From NCBI GenBank assembly GCA_903632075.3, contig CAHIKZ030003516.1:62001-126000 (forward strand): a DNA stretch of 64,000 bases. The letters run 5' to 3'. The notes under the pieces are model-generated. The model had not been told where the DNA came from. It ran no database searches and was given only the letters and a program-made list of their open reading frames with translations. Below are positions 1-10,824 of the stretch, piece by piece. The first letter of the stretch is position 1; each line of letters opens with the position of its first letter. Source of the DNA: Acanthosepion pharaonis. Taxonomy: Eukaryota > Mollusca > Cephalopoda > Sepiida > Sepiidae. The translations under genes were made by a program, and so were the position numbers.

Positions 1-1296
1 ATTGTTTGCTATGTTTTATTTATTTTGTGGCCATTGATGACCATTTAGTTATACTGTAACACTGGCAAGACATTAAGGAAATACTTTGGATGTAATACTA
101 TGGACACTCACATAGAAAAAGGGAAATTTGTTTTTATCTTGATTTCAACAGTTTCTATTTATTAGCCAGTAGATGGATCTGTTTTTTTTTTAAGTCAAGT
201 TTTCTCGGCAACATCCATTTTGATGTAAGGGGAACAGGGAAAGTAAAGGAGTGTCTGAGAGGTTTTTGGAGGTCAAGTGACAACAAAATCAAGAAATAGG
301 ATATATCCGGGTATTAGTCTATATTAACAATCACACTTTGGATGGAAGTTCTGTTATGGTCTGCCCTTGATGGGAGACAGAACTTGCCTGCTGCATACAT
401 CTAATGACATCCATTTGTACTGCCAATCACACTTTGGGATGAGTAGATGGGTGAGAAGCTAGTAGGGAGAAGGGATCCACGCGGGCCAGCAGACAAAGCA
501 TCTATATATATTAAGGGAAACAGGACTTGTTTTCATTTTTCGAAGTGGTGTTTGTCTTTCATCTTGTTACCTTGTGAGTGTGCAGCAGACCCTTTCCCAG
601 CTTTCAGTACACACCAAGAAGAGTGCAGATCAAAATGTAATGTGGGGTAATCATAAGCTGGCTGGTGGAAAACATGGGCAAGGATCATATTATATGTTTG
701 TAAAAGCATTTTACTTAAAAGACATTGTCATTTATTTTTAAATTTAGTGTAATTTATTAGCAGTAAGGATTTTTATCTTTTTAATAAATTTACTGTTGTT
801 ATTAAAACTATAACTAAAGAAATATAAACTCTTGAAGTTGTTTCGTTATGTAATTATAAATTTTTTGGCATTAATTTTAGCTATAAAGTTGACTATTTCT
901 CTTTTCTGGGTAGTTCAATCCCATATTATACTCTTCCCTGTTCAAATCCTGCTTCTCTGCCTTTTTAGTTTTATTTTTTTAAGTCTCATTATAATTTGGA
1001 AAATATTTTTTTTAACCACTTCAGCCCATTTATTGACCTCCCTCCCCTTTTATTAGTTTCTTATTTTTTCCAACTCCCCATTTATTAGAAACCTCCACTT
1101 TTATTTGCCACCCAAGAGTATCATTGCTCGTTTTAAAATTAAATCAAAAGTGCTTTATTCTAGGTAAGAAGATACTTTCCACACGTTCATTTTTAAATAG
1201 ATTTTTCGACGATTTGAAATAAATGTGTAAAATAGATTCAACAGAATCTATCTTACACCTTTACTTTCTTACACCTCTATTTGTTCACACATTGAC
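1..1296. other. AT-rich DNA without recognised gene
   Basis: I see no gene here. The stretch is AT-rich with poly(T) runs, for example near 182-191. A short direct repeat (aatcacactttgg) occurs at about 330 and 425. Short open frames at 447-650 and 832-1056 have no recognisable domain; the second is hydrophobic only because it is T-rich. Confidence 0.6.
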
Positions 1297-1830
1297 TATT
1301 GCTGTCATATCTGGCCAGGTGCTTCTGTTATGTATCCAGAGATTCTAAATAGAATACAAAGAAAAATCTGCAATGTTATTCATCCTGACCAAGCATCTCA
1401 GCTTCAGTCACTTTCTCACTACCATAACGTAACTTCTATGTCTTTTCTATAAATACCTTCATGTTAATTATTCGGATGAACTTTCTTCTATGGTACCTAG
1501 ACTTTATGAATTTAAGTGCAGTACTAGATTGGCAGCATGTCTCATCATTTTACAGTTGAAGTGGTTAGATGTAACCGTAAGTTCTATGTTAACAGTTTCT
1601 TCTCTCACACTTCTCACTTGTGAAACTCTTCTGGCTTTCTGCTTTCCAGTCAATTTTGATGTTCAAAAAATTTAATGCAATGTCAGTCATTATCTTCCGT
1701 CTTCTTAATTTTTGTTCATTTATAATTCTCTCTTCTTAATAAGGTTTTATTTTTCTCATATTCATTCACACTCAGTAACCCCTTCCCTCTTACGATTTTA
1801 TTGCTTTGCTTGTGATAAAATGACAAAAGA
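1297..1830 (+). pseudogene. LINE-A remnant: ORF2 C-terminus and 3' UTR
   Basis: This is the 3' end of a jockey/CR1-like non-LTR retrotransposon. Reading starts YCCHIWPGAS, the decayed form of the 'EYCSHLWAGA' block that follows the RT domain in these elements. It continues through PEILNRIQRKICNVI, then breaks at a stop near 1,452. After a frameshift the family block SDELSSMVPRLYEFK...STRLAA follows, then a shifted 'NSFFSHTSHLWNS' region. The T-rich sequence to about 1,830 matches the tail of the copy at 40,076-40,410. Frameshifts and stops make it non-functional. Five-prime truncation is the usual fate of LINE insertions. Confidence 0.8.
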
Positions 1831-2314
1831 AAAAAATCTTAACCACTGATTTTCAGTTAATTTAGGTTAACATTTTGTTGGCGTCTGAAAGCACAAATCA
1901 AATAAACTTAAGTGGGAGTTGTACAATAAATCTATTAAAAATGTTGCCCATAAAACTCAAGAAACAAAAAAGAAAAGTTTCAGGTAATATTTACAGGACT
2001 TTAGAATGTGTCATGGTTAGATATGCCTTTTCTATGAATGGATTATCCCGTCAAGAATGAGGAATGGGAGTTCAGTAAATTCCAAATTTTTACTGAACAA
2101 TCTGCACAAGTGAATCACTTCAAGTGGTCAATTGGTTCTACCCTGAAATGCATGCTCTCTCCATTGTAGCAACAGGTCCTGTACAGGTGCATAGTTTACC
2201 ACACCCCAAAAGATGCTACAATCACAGGCTTTTTGGAATAGGAGTTTCCCATCACCAAGCTATATGTTGGACATTGGCTCCTATAAGCTGATTTACCCTT
2301 TACCAATCCACTCT

Positions 2315-2576
2315 AGGATTGTTTAAATTCAAGGTTTTCCTTCTTCTAGACTGGTTGCCAACCAAGGCTAAAGGGCCCAGCCTGTCCTGCTATTTACCCA
2401 TATCTGAAGGAGGGGAGATTCATACCTTTCCTAACCCAGGGGTATTAACACAGAATTCAAACTCGGCTCTCCAATTTCTCATTCTGAGAAGGGATCCATT
2501 AGACCACCCACACATTCAAGCTTATAGCATCTGGCATACCCAAGAAGTTACCCATCTAAGTACTGACCATACTTAA
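2315..2576 (-). mobile_element. Composite SINE with 5S-rRNA-like and tRNA-like head
   Basis: Read on the minus strand, the element begins with a sequence like the 3' half of 5S rRNA (2,514-2,576). A tRNA-like head follows at about 2,455-2,512, with a box A-like ggtctaatggat and a box B-like gagtttgaattc. Then comes a central domain, and the end lies in tagaagaaggaaaaccttg. The same central domain occurs at 23.4, 26.2, 32.0, 57.7 and 60.7 kb, which marks it as a SINE family. The class (Pol III-derived SINE) is secure from the boxes and copy number; the family name is not. Confidence 0.75.
2514..2576 (-). repeat. 5S rRNA-derived segment (3' half)
   Basis: On the minus strand, agttaag, tacttagatgggtaac and cttgggtatgccagatgct align with the 3' half of animal 5S rRNA (the '...TACTTGGATGGGTGACC...CTTGGGAATACC...' region). 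Several substitutions and the missing 5' half show it is not a functional 5S gene. It abuts the tRNA-like SINE head, as at 23.58 kb. Confidence 0.75.
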
Positions 2577-2614
2577 CTGCGATTGAATGAGAGCCATTAT
2601 TTCAATGTGATAAG

Positions 2615-2617
<3 letters not shown>

Positions 2618-2662
<45 letters not shown>
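2618..2662. repeat. (TA)n microsatellite
   Basis: About 22 uninterrupted TA repeats. It lies just beyond the 5' (5S) end of the composite SINE. Confidence 0.95.
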
Positions 2663-2667
<5 letters not shown>

Positions 2668-3316
2668 AAGCATGTTCCAGCACTATCTGTTATCAATTCA
2701 AATGAGTTAAAAGTTGCCAACGATTGGTCCCTGATGATGAGTTGGCCGAAAGGCAGCCTAGGTCTGGATATTTAAAAAAAAAAAAAATAATGAACATAAA
2801 ATTATGTATGTTTAAATATATATTATATATATATATACACACACACACACACAATCTCATCATGCCTTGGTTTCACAAGATGAAAAGGGAGTCTGTGCAT
2901 GTTGCTTGCAGGCACATTTATGACTGATAAGGCCAATGTGGGACAAGCATACACAGTTGCAGCTGAAAAGTCTAGCCTGGGTTCAATGGCACAGCATTGC
3001 AGTACTTCCTCCTCTGCCTCTTGTCCCTGAGAGTGGCCCTGCAGGTATTTTCAAAGATGGAGACAGCAGAGTTGCTAGTGAAATGCCAGGTGTCACAATT
3101 CTCAGCTATGGTTGACCATTGGCAATGGTTGAGGTGACAGGCATCAAAGGATTTTCTCAGGCAATCTTTGAATTGCTTCTTTACTGCCTCTCTGCCACGA
3201 TAGCCAGGTTTTCTAAAGTCTCTGATTTATTAATTATTACTTGCACTGTTTACTACATTGAGCTTTCGGGTTTACATCCTCTCTGGAATTATCCATACAG
3301 ATTACCAATTAACATT

Positions 3317-3319
<3 letters not shown>
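2663..3319. other. Repeat-derived intergenic DNA
   Basis: I recognise no gene. It holds a CTGATGA...GGCCGAAAGG motif at about 2,732-2,757 (see the hammerhead-like finding), a poly(A) run near 2,774 and a short mixed (TA)/(CA) microsatellite at 2,820-2,852. The remainder is unclassified. Confidence 0.5.

Positions 3320-3347
<28 letters not shown>
3320..3347. repeat. (TA)n microsatellite
   Basis: About 14 TA repeats directly upstream of a copy of repeat R1. Confidence 0.95.
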
Positions 3348-3353
<6 letters not shown>

Positions 3354-3360
3354 ATAGAAT

Positions 3361-3612
3361 GCCACTGATATTTGAGAATACCTGTCTACCTGAGCAACAA
3401 GCCAATCCCTATTGCAGATGCTTGCTCAGGTATATTTTGTGTTTGCTCAACACCCACAGAGCTCACCTGTGGTTTATACTGCAACTATGCTGAGCAGACC
3501 TTAGTTACAGTTTCTGGGAAAGAGCATGTTATCTAGCATGATCAACAATTTGAACAAAGCCAGCACACTGAAGTCCTTGCCCACAATAACTTGTGGCTTT
3601 GCACTATGTAAT
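3361..3612 (+). repeat. Interspersed repeat R1, copy 1
   Basis: A 250-bp repeat seen again at 16,797, 17,638 and 39,946 and truncated at about 17,495. Diagnostic blocks are tacctgtcta, caacacccacagag, cacctgtggttt, gctgagcagaccttagtt and atctagcatgatcaaca. Each full-length start sits immediately after a (TA)n tract. No coding potential or terminal repeats are visible, so the class is unknown. Confidence 0.85.
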
Positions 3613-3872
3613 TTATTTGAAAATTATAATGTAAAATGTTATAACATGTTATAAAATCACTACAAAAATAGTCATTTTCTTCGACACTTTCATTGTCTTA
3701 TACAAATGATGGTGGAAAGTTAACTTGTGTACAAGTATATAACTTTACTGTTGGTTTCCTTGCTACTGATTATCTCAATCATGACTTATTAGTTCAGTGA
3801 AATTTGTAAAAAAATGAATTTATTACAACAAAAAAAAATAAAAATAAAAAATATATATTATATATACACACA

Positions 3873-4035
3873 CATTAAGAAATGGACAAAGTCCAGCAAT
3901 TATTTAAGACATTTTTTATGTTTATACATTCTTTTTATAGATACAAATGCTCTGTGTATGATAAATGTTAATACTCTTTATTATAAACAGACCATTTATT
4001 TAAATATTTGTATCTATAAAAAGAATGTATAAACA

Positions 4036-4042
<7 letters not shown>
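3873..4042. mobile_element. Foldback element F2, copy 1
   Basis: Two inverted arms face each other. The left arm runs through aagacattttttatg, tttatacattctttttatag and atacaaatg. The right arm returns as atttgtatctataaaaag and aatgtataaaca. The RNA or single strand would form a long hairpin. The same arms occur at 16,426-16,740. This copy has only a short loop. The flanking (TA)n at 4,044 may be part of the insertion site. Confidence 0.85.

Positions 4043-4043
<1 letters not shown>

Positions 4044-4087
<44 letters not shown>
4044..4087. repeat. (TA)n microsatellite
   Basis: About 21 TA repeats, adjacent to the right arm of foldback F2. Confidence 0.95.
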
Positions 4088-4089
<2 letters not shown>

Positions 4090-4320
4090 CAATAGGAAAA
4101 CTAGTTATTGCTGATGCGTTTCATCCAATGTAGACTTTATCAAAGCAAAAAACAAAATGAATTTAATTAAAGAAAGTAACTAATAATAACAAAAAAAACA
4201 GAATGTTCTTAGCAACTGGAGGAATGTACAGAATGCTATTTTCATATTGTTAACTGAAAATAACGTCAGTTATTGTCACGTGTGGAGAATATTGTCTTTT
4301 CTACAGGTTAACTCAGAAAT

Positions 4321-4324
<4 letters not shown>
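4088..4324. repeat. Partial repeat related to F3
   Basis: On the minus strand, 4,096-4,150 reads tttgataaagtctacattgg then atgaaacgcatcagc. This resembles the ttgataaagtccctcagagg ... motif in foldback F3 (19.8-20.2 kb) and the fragment at 39.87 kb. No gene is visible. Confidence 0.45.

Positions 4325-4381
<57 letters not shown>
4325..4381. repeat. (TA)n microsatellite
   Basis: About 28 TA repeats, the longest pure tract in the first 10 kb. It abuts the 5' end of the SINE trimer. Confidence 0.95.
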
Positions 4382-4383
<2 letters not shown>

Positions 4384-4385
<2 letters not shown>

Positions 4386-4775
4386 GCACCTTGCATGCAC
4401 CTTTGATGTGATGTAATGGCTAGCAAGCTTGTCTTGCTTGCTCGATTGTAATTTGTGCCACATCTGAGCTACACTTAGAAAAATCACCATTTCTTTAGGG
4501 CACTTTGACATGGTGTAATGCTTAGGAAGACTTCTTCACTAGCTCAATTACAACCAAGTAGTGAGTTTCATCCTCACTGAGTGCTACATACTTTCGCGCT
4601 TGGGCCACATCTAAATTGCACGTAGGAAATTCCTAAGGAACTTCAACATGCAGTAATTGTTAGCAAGCTTGTCTCACTAGAACAATTATGACCGAGTAGT
4701 GAGTTCAATGCTCACTGGAGGCCCCATACTTTTGTCTTTGAGCCATATCTGAGCTTGGCTTAGAAAATCATCATA
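4384..4775 (+). mobile_element. Trimeric tRNA-derived SINE
   Basis: Three tandem head-to-tail copies of a monomer of about 110-140 bp start at about 4,384, 4,498 and 4,638. Each carries a box A-like atggtgtaatgnttag block, and each ends with a tail containing gccacatctgagct and cttagaaaatca. The second and third carry a box B-like gtgagttc(g)atnctcact block. The first monomer has lost box B. The distance between boxes suggests descent from a tRNA with a long variable arm. A fourth monomer stands alone at 5,968-6,086. The trimer could arise from tandem insertion or from transcription of a multimer. Confidence 0.8.
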
Positions 4776-5967
4776 CTCATTTACATATATAAAGAAAATA
4801 TGTATTTAAAAAAATAAAACTATGAACCAGCCCTTTGAAGTCATTTTTATGACTCCTATATTTAAATAATATATTTTCTAATAAATGTAGTATTTTAAAT
4901 GAAGAAACAATTTAAATTTACAAATTCATAATATTGCAGATAGAATTTTCAGAATTGAAATTACTATGCTAAATAATCAACATTCATATTTTTTTTTATC
5001 AGGCTTACATAAAAAATAACATTAAATTATTTGCTAAAACTTTAGTTAATGTTAGCAGCCAGAAATCAACCAAATTTAAACAAAATTAACATTCATTTCT
5101 TAACATCACCACTTAGACAAACTTTCAACTCCATTTTAAAAACCTCAAAATGTCTTTTAAATGAAATTAACCAATTCTTTGGAACTCGAGATTTAAATGT
5201 AGAATTTTGATAAAAGATGATCACAAATGACTATTACAAAAAGTAAAGTGATAAAAACAGAATAAAATGAACATTTTTAATTATTTGGAAATTATTTTAT
5301 AGACCTAAAAGAGGGGAAAAAACAAAAGGCTCATTTTGATCAAACAAATTCTGTAAGTTGATGTTTTCTTCCTTATTTGCACTGAAGTGATGATAAAAAC
5401 ATGAAGAGCTGAGGAAAAATTTCTTAATCTTCAGTATTAAACTAAACAGCTACAATCAAAGACAGGGCAGAATGAGAGAATGTTGACAATGGTATGGACT
5501 ATTCTGACACTAATACAATTTTCTTTTTAACTAAAAAATATAAGTAATTTAGAGAGATATTGCAAAGTTTAGCGTCCAAAGATTTCTGCATGCCAAATAC
5601 TGAATTTCCTCTCTTAATTTAATATTCTGGCCATTCATTTTTTTTTCTATAAATAACACCCCCTCCCCACACACATACCCAAGTATAATTCAGCACAAAC
5701 AAAACTTATGAAGGATGCTGATAGCCTCTCGGTTTGGTCTATTACTTAACATCTGGCCAAAAATTGTTTTTCCTCCTTTTTTCTTTTGAAGGACTTCTCG
5801 GTTGGGCCAAGAACAACAGCACCATTCATCAAAGATTTGCAAAACAAAAATAATTAGCATAAAAAAAATGTCTAACTGACTTCCTTTGAATCTGAAAAGT
5901 CATACATCAGAAAAATAAAATAAAATAATAAAAGCAGAAAGTGTTCAAAATGAAATAATTAATTCAT
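4776..5967. other. AT-rich DNA without recognised gene
   Basis: About 1.2 kb of A/T-rich sequence. I see no open frame above 60 codons, no tRNA-like boxes and no terminal repeats. Homopolymer runs are common. Confidence 0.55.
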
Positions 5968-6086
5968 CTGTGCACTTCAATATGGTAGTGGTTTAGCAAG
6001 CTTGTCTTGCGAGATCAATTATGACTGAGTAGTGAGTTCGATCATGCTCCATACTTGTGGCCTTATGTCACATCCAGGCTATAATA
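5968..6086 (+). mobile_element. tRNA-derived SINE monomer
   Basis: A single copy of the monomer in the 4.4-kb trimer: box A-like atggtagtggtttagcaagc, then gagtagtgagttcgatc (box B), then a tail with gtggccttatgtcacatcc. It ends in a short (TA)-rich tail. Confidence 0.75.
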
Positions 6087-6321
6087 TATAATATAAAATT
6101 TATCACTTAGCTGATTGATGTTATATTCAGCACCCTGACTCTAGAATTTTGTACACAGCCCTTTTTGTAAATGTTCAATACACTCATCAGGTTTTAGCAA
6201 CTGACACACAGGATATACATATATATCTTTAGTCCTAAAGGACGAAACATATCACAAAATCTTTTTCCATTTCATCATAGTTTTTATTCCATAAGATTGT
6301 ATGAAAGTGGACATTGAAGTC

Positions 6322-6378
6322 AACATCCAGCATCGACAATGTTTCATGCTTAAACGCAATCATCAGACCATGATATTG
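6322..6378 (-). ncRNA. Hammerhead-ribozyme-like motif, partly decayed
   Basis: On the minus strand the core reads CTGATGA (6,360-6,366), a stem-II hairpin TGC/GCA, GAAAC (6,341-6,345), a 3-bp stem III ACA/TGT with a one-base loop, and the GTC cleavage triplet (6,335-6,337). All core positions fit the hammerhead consensus. The weak part is stem I, where pairing is mostly wobble or mismatched. The layout resembles the strong candidate at 20,228-20,283. A second fragment with stem II and GAAAC only (gtcctaaaggacgaaac) lies on the plus strand at about 6,231-6,247. Confidence 0.55.
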
Positions 6379-6848
6379 AGCACTTTAACCCATAAATATG
6401 GCATACCATAAAACTATATTTTTATTTATTACACACAATCTCTCTCTCTCTCTCATATATTAAATTTAGCAATTAGTGGATTTTTTTTCATCACTTGACT
6501 AAACCTTATTTTAGTCAGTACACTTGTTTCAGTAGACATCTTTGTTTCTTTATAAACGGTGCAAACATACAAGTTTGCAGATATATCTATCAAAAAGTCC
6601 CAACAACAGATGTACATTTCTTAAAAAGGACATTGATTGCTTTAGGGACCTCCATGACTGAAAAGGCTCACCTGTCTAAGGCGGGTGGGGCAGGAAAATG
6701 AATGCTGGTTTGATTCCTGTCAAAAAGCACATTTTCTTTAGTAAAACTTTTGTTTGATGATCTAGTCCACTGGACGTTAATTTCATTGTTTGTAAATAAA
6801 ACGTGTGCCCACTAAAATAATGTTTATTATATAACAATTTATTCAACA
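6379..6848. other. Unclassified DNA
   Basis: A short (CT)n run at 6,439-6,453. Otherwise no gene or repeat that I recognise. Confidence 0.5.
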
Positions 6849-7528
6849 CTAGCAGTAGGGCCCGGCGTTGCCCGGGGATGCAACAGTAAGAGATAGTCCA
6901 AGTATCGACCATCATAAAGACTGAAAAATAAAATTGACAATAAAATTATGTCTTAATTAGTTTTATATTTTTGTTTTTTTTTACAAATTGGTCAAACCCA
7001 AACAAAAACATCGTTTTCAATAGTTATGAGTCTCTACCGATTGAATAGAATTTTATTATAAACAATTGTCTTGTAAATGGAATTTTTAAAGCATTCTGAA
7101 TGTAAAAATAAAGAAAAAAGTGTGCAAGACAATAAGAAACACTACCTGCCAAAAAAAAAGTGAAGTTTTGTTGAAATTGGTTGAAAAATGTAGGAAATCC
7201 GATCCCATATATAAACGAACACACACACACAAAACCAACTTGGGTTTTATAATAAGTATAACTCGATAACTCGATATTAATAAGTATAACTCGATATGAG
7301 TTGTCCCCCTTTCATTAATGCCTCTTAATCGTGTTTTCAAATTGATTTTGTGCAAAGACAATTGTGTTTTTCCAATTTTTGGTGCTGTCAGAACCACCGT
7401 AAGGTAATTTTACGTAGTCCTGTGAAGTTTTGTTGAAATTGGTTGAAAAATGTAAGAAATCCAATCCAATATATAAACGTACAGACACACACACACACAC
7501 ACAATCTGAGTTTTTATAATAAGTAAGA
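6849..7528 (-). mobile_element. Non-autonomous Helitron, both ends present
   Basis: The element lies on the minus strand. Its 5' end at 7,528 begins TCTTACTTATTATAAAA. Its 3' end at 6,849 has the hairpin cccgggcaacgccgggccc followed by CTAG. The flanking bases are A at the 5' side and T at the 3' side, the standard Helitron insertion signature with no target duplication. A (CA)n tract and the phrase ttttgttgaaattggttgaa appear twice inside (about 7,157 and 7,430), so part of the 5' region is duplicated. No Rep/helicase frame is present. The 3' hairpin matches the Helitron at 52,352-53,080. Confidence 0.85.
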
Positions 7529-9524
7529 TTAATTTTCCAAATTATGGCTATGCACAAAGACGCTAAACTCAACAATACCCAAAGAAAGAGTAATTTCTAA
7601 AGTTTGACAATTAGCATTTAAAGATTACTGATGCACTGAAAATATTCAATACAAATTCGGCCTTTAGCTAAGTTTCTTCAAATTTAAATTTAAGAGCAGT
7701 CTTATTGGTGGGAAAATTGTCAATTTGAAGTTTGGCCATTCGTTCTGGCCTGTGGCTGATAGTAAAAGTCACAGGAAAAAGTCACAATTTTGACTAACAA
7801 AAGGTGACATGCTTGGTATACACAAAAATTGTAGCAAATTTTTTAACCACATTTATTACTGTCAATAATTTCAATGGCAGGAGGGGTAAATTATATTTTT
7901 CACTAGATCCAAGTATTGATGTTCCACAACAGGACTAAGATCTGAGATTTCCTCTTCAAGATTAAAATTAGGATTAAAAAAAGTCTATTAAAAAGAAAGA
8001 TGCAAAAACAGTGCTAACATTGTCCCGTTTCTTTTTGTTTTGTTTTTATTACCTGGATCTGGCCAAAGACAAAACTAATTCTTCAGGACACGTCTCAAAA
8101 AAATAAAAATAACTAAATAAAAATTAAAAATATAAAAATTAAAAAAAATAAAATAAAAAAAATAAAAAAAGTCATGCCCTGATGATTGAGACAAGAACCT
8201 CTGAAGCTGGGTAATGTTTTTGAAGCTACCCATCAAAGGAAAACGTGACCAACCCCACTCACCCCTAAAATGATCAGCTGCCGTAATTGTCCACGTGACT
8301 ATTTTTGATTTTAAAGTCTCTGGAAATGTGGGAAAGAAGAAAGAGTTGCTGAACGCTTGTAAATTTGGACTAGGTAGGAGGATACAAAAGAAATCAAACA
8401 AACCGTAAGAAGGTCGACAGAGCGATAGAGAGCGAGGGAGCGGTTCTACTGGTTTTGAAAAATTTTAAAATATTTTAAAATCCTAGCTTGACAAATGGGA
8501 ACAGACCGTTGTAATCAGAGAGAGAAATACCCAAAAAAGGACAAGGGCCAAATTAAATACATTTTTTAGTTAGCTACAAGGCTAAAATTAAAATTTTAAA
8601 AAGTAATAAAAAAAAAAGGTTAAGTCCAGTAAACGTTGCTAATAAATTTTGATTTCGTTTGTTCTTTTGCTGCCAAACTAACTAAAAAGTAATTAAAAGT
8701 ATTAATTAATTACTTACACTGTGCTAGAGAGATTCATAAAACTTGTTGAAATCAGATCTAAAATTCAAATAATAAAAAAGAGCGATATCCAAGCCCCAAA
8801 AAAAAAAAAAAAATTAATTCACTCAAAAATATTCATTTTTTTTTTAAAATTAATGAGACGGAAGCATGGGAAATAAACCGTAAAAAAAAAAAAAAAAATT
8901 AAAAGCTTACCGAAAATTGCAACAAAGGATAGAATTTTTTTTTTTATGGAAGAAACATTTTTAAAAATGCGTTTCTTCTATCACCGTGAATAATAATAAT
9001 AAAAACACTAAGACAAAAACTTAAACTAAAAGAAAATTTAACTGACATTTAAAAAAAAAAAAAAAAAAAAAAACGATGACAGCGTCTTTGAATTCAATCG
9101 TTATGAAAAGAAGTTCCGATATATTTTTTTAATTATTTGCAATTTAAATAAAAAAAAAAAAAAATAATAAATTACTTACAGTTTGATAAATTATATCACT
9201 TAGCATCCTCCATAATTTACCTTGATTTTTCAGTTTGACCTAATGAATATTTATGAGCGTTTCTTAAATTTAAAAATTTTGGAAAACTAACATTTTTTTT
9301 AACGTTTTGTTTCGTATAAACATGATAAATACTTGTTGCAAAATAAAATCTTCACATTTGCCTTGATACACAAGAATTTTTGTGTCATGGTTTTTTTAGG
9401 TTCCCTGTGTGTGTGCGGCAAGTACTGAATGACGACGGATGAGTTTTTTGTTTTTATGATGGATATGAAAATTCAATGATTGGATTTGAATGGGTTGTGA
9501 ATCTGATTAAAACTAAAAGTGTCG
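7529..9524. other. A/T-rich DNA rich in poly(A)/poly(T)
   Basis: Two kilobases with many homopolymer runs (for example 8,797-8,812, 8,882-8,898 and 9,052-9,073). No open frame shows a domain; the 108-codon frame on the minus strand at 8,075-8,401 ends in a Phe/Ile-rich run produced by A-rich DNA. I see no terminal repeats. Confidence 0.55.
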
Positions 9525-9778
9525 ACTGACCTCAACTCATCTCCACTTTTAGGCCTTGTGCCACAATTGTTGTATTTCTATAGTATACGCAATAATAAAT
9601 CAACATTTGCCTTGATACGTTTTTTTCTCTCTTATCGACTTCCCTGTCGTTGGGAAGAGAGGAACCCCGACGAGGCTATGCCGAAGGGCAGAATCTAAGA
9701 TTTCTTACCGATACACTGTATCGGATATAGTAATTGTGGCACAAGGCCGGAAAAGTGGGGGAGACTGGTCAAGGTTGA
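9525..9778. mobile_element. Foldback element with ggccttgtgccaca arms
   Basis: The left arm at 9,543-9,571 (ccacttttaggccttgtgcc then acaatt) is mirrored by 9,731-9,760 (aattgtggcacaaggccgg then aaaagtgg). About 160 bp separate the arms, including gaggctatgccgaagggcag, which recurs at about 24,937. The ggccttgtgccaca block also ends repeat R3 at 10.1 and 25.07 kb. It is probably a rearranged R3 pair. Confidence 0.65.
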
Positions 9779-9984
9779 TCATCACTAGCTATCTTCTTAG
9801 ACCTACCGAGCTAATCGGATTCACGGTCCATTCATTCATTACATACTCATTCACCATAATTTTTATCCGTCACCATTCATTCCATACACCAACACACCTC
9901 ACACACTCTTGGCACCTACTGGGAAAATACCCCACGAGTTAAAAATCCCAGTATGTACAATTGTGTGTGTGTATTATAAATTTT

Positions 9985-10190
9985 ATCAATGCGGGGCAGA
10001 GTCTCATCTGGGGAAGTAGACAGCTATCCGACCCCATAATTACTGGGAATTTTTGCCTGAGAATACGAGTTCGAAGAAAAACCATACGTTAAAAACCGGC
10101 CTTGTGCTATATACCCGGTTATAGGGATGTCTTGGGTAAAAAGTACCCATTTGCCTAAAGTCCGTTAGGAAACGAAACGTGTTGGCTAGC
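9985..10190 (+). repeat. Interspersed repeat R3, copy 1
   Basis: It shares ggggcagagtctcatctgg, gaccccata, gggaatttttgcc and cggccttgtgc in the same order with 24,950-25,090. It has no coding sequence. It may be a 3' UTR of a retroelement, but that is not shown by the sequence. Confidence 0.65.
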
Positions 10191-10487
10191 CTATAAGTTT
10201 ACTAATTACTAAAAAAAAAAAGCAAATTAAAAAAAATTAGGATACTGGATACTACACAATCAATACTTTTAGTTTTTTTGTTTGACAGTTTAAGCAATAT
10301 TTGTTTGTTTATTGTTGCATAACAACCTAATAGTTGTTACAAATGTTAACTTTAAAAATCAGTTAATATTCCTCAAATAAAGATTCAGAAAAGTATTTTA
10401 TTTTTGGAAGAATTTTTAAGAGATTTACATTTTTTATTAACACTATGGCGCAAAATCGAAAAATTTTAGAAATTTAAAAAAAATTTT

Positions 10488-10660
10488 CTAATCAATTTAA
10501 ATTAGTTTTTATAGCATACTTTTTTGTTTATTGGAAATATTAAAAATTTAATTTAAATCTATCAGCTTCAAATTAAAACTAAAATAAAAGGTTCAAGAAA
10601 GATTTTTCATTATTAAAAATTTATTTAAACGTTAGATCACGTTTTCGTGTTAGAGGGTCT
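10488..10660 (+). repeat. Direct repeat R6, copy 1
   Basis: About 170 bp matching 15,883-16,050 in order and orientation: aatcaatttaaatt, ttattggaaatatta, agcttcaaat and ttcaagaaaga. The copies are 5.4 kb apart and divergent. It is an old dispersed repeat or segmental duplication. Confidence 0.6.
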
Positions 10661-10796
10661 TTCAACGTAGATCAATGGTCAATGATTAACCCAAAATAAA
10701 TTTTAAAAAAAATATGCATTTATGTCCTTCTATATAAAAAAAAGCTATAGATTTAAAAATGAAATGAAATCCCTGAAAGAGAGCCTCATCAAGAGG

Positions 10797-10824
10797 TGTC
10801 AAAAATGTTATAACATTTTTGACA
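10797..10824. repeat. 28-bp perfect palindrome
   Basis: tgtcaaaaatgtta followed by its exact reverse complement taacatttttgaca. No spacer. Confidence 0.9.

Noticed and set aside
4384..4775. Functional tRNA genes
   Set aside because: Boxes A and B are present but no cloverleaf with a paired acceptor stem could be drawn, and the tails are SINE-like.
8075..8401. 108-codon minus-strand frame
   Set aside because: The C-terminal third is Phe/Ile/Tyr from A-rich DNA; no domain or homologous pattern.
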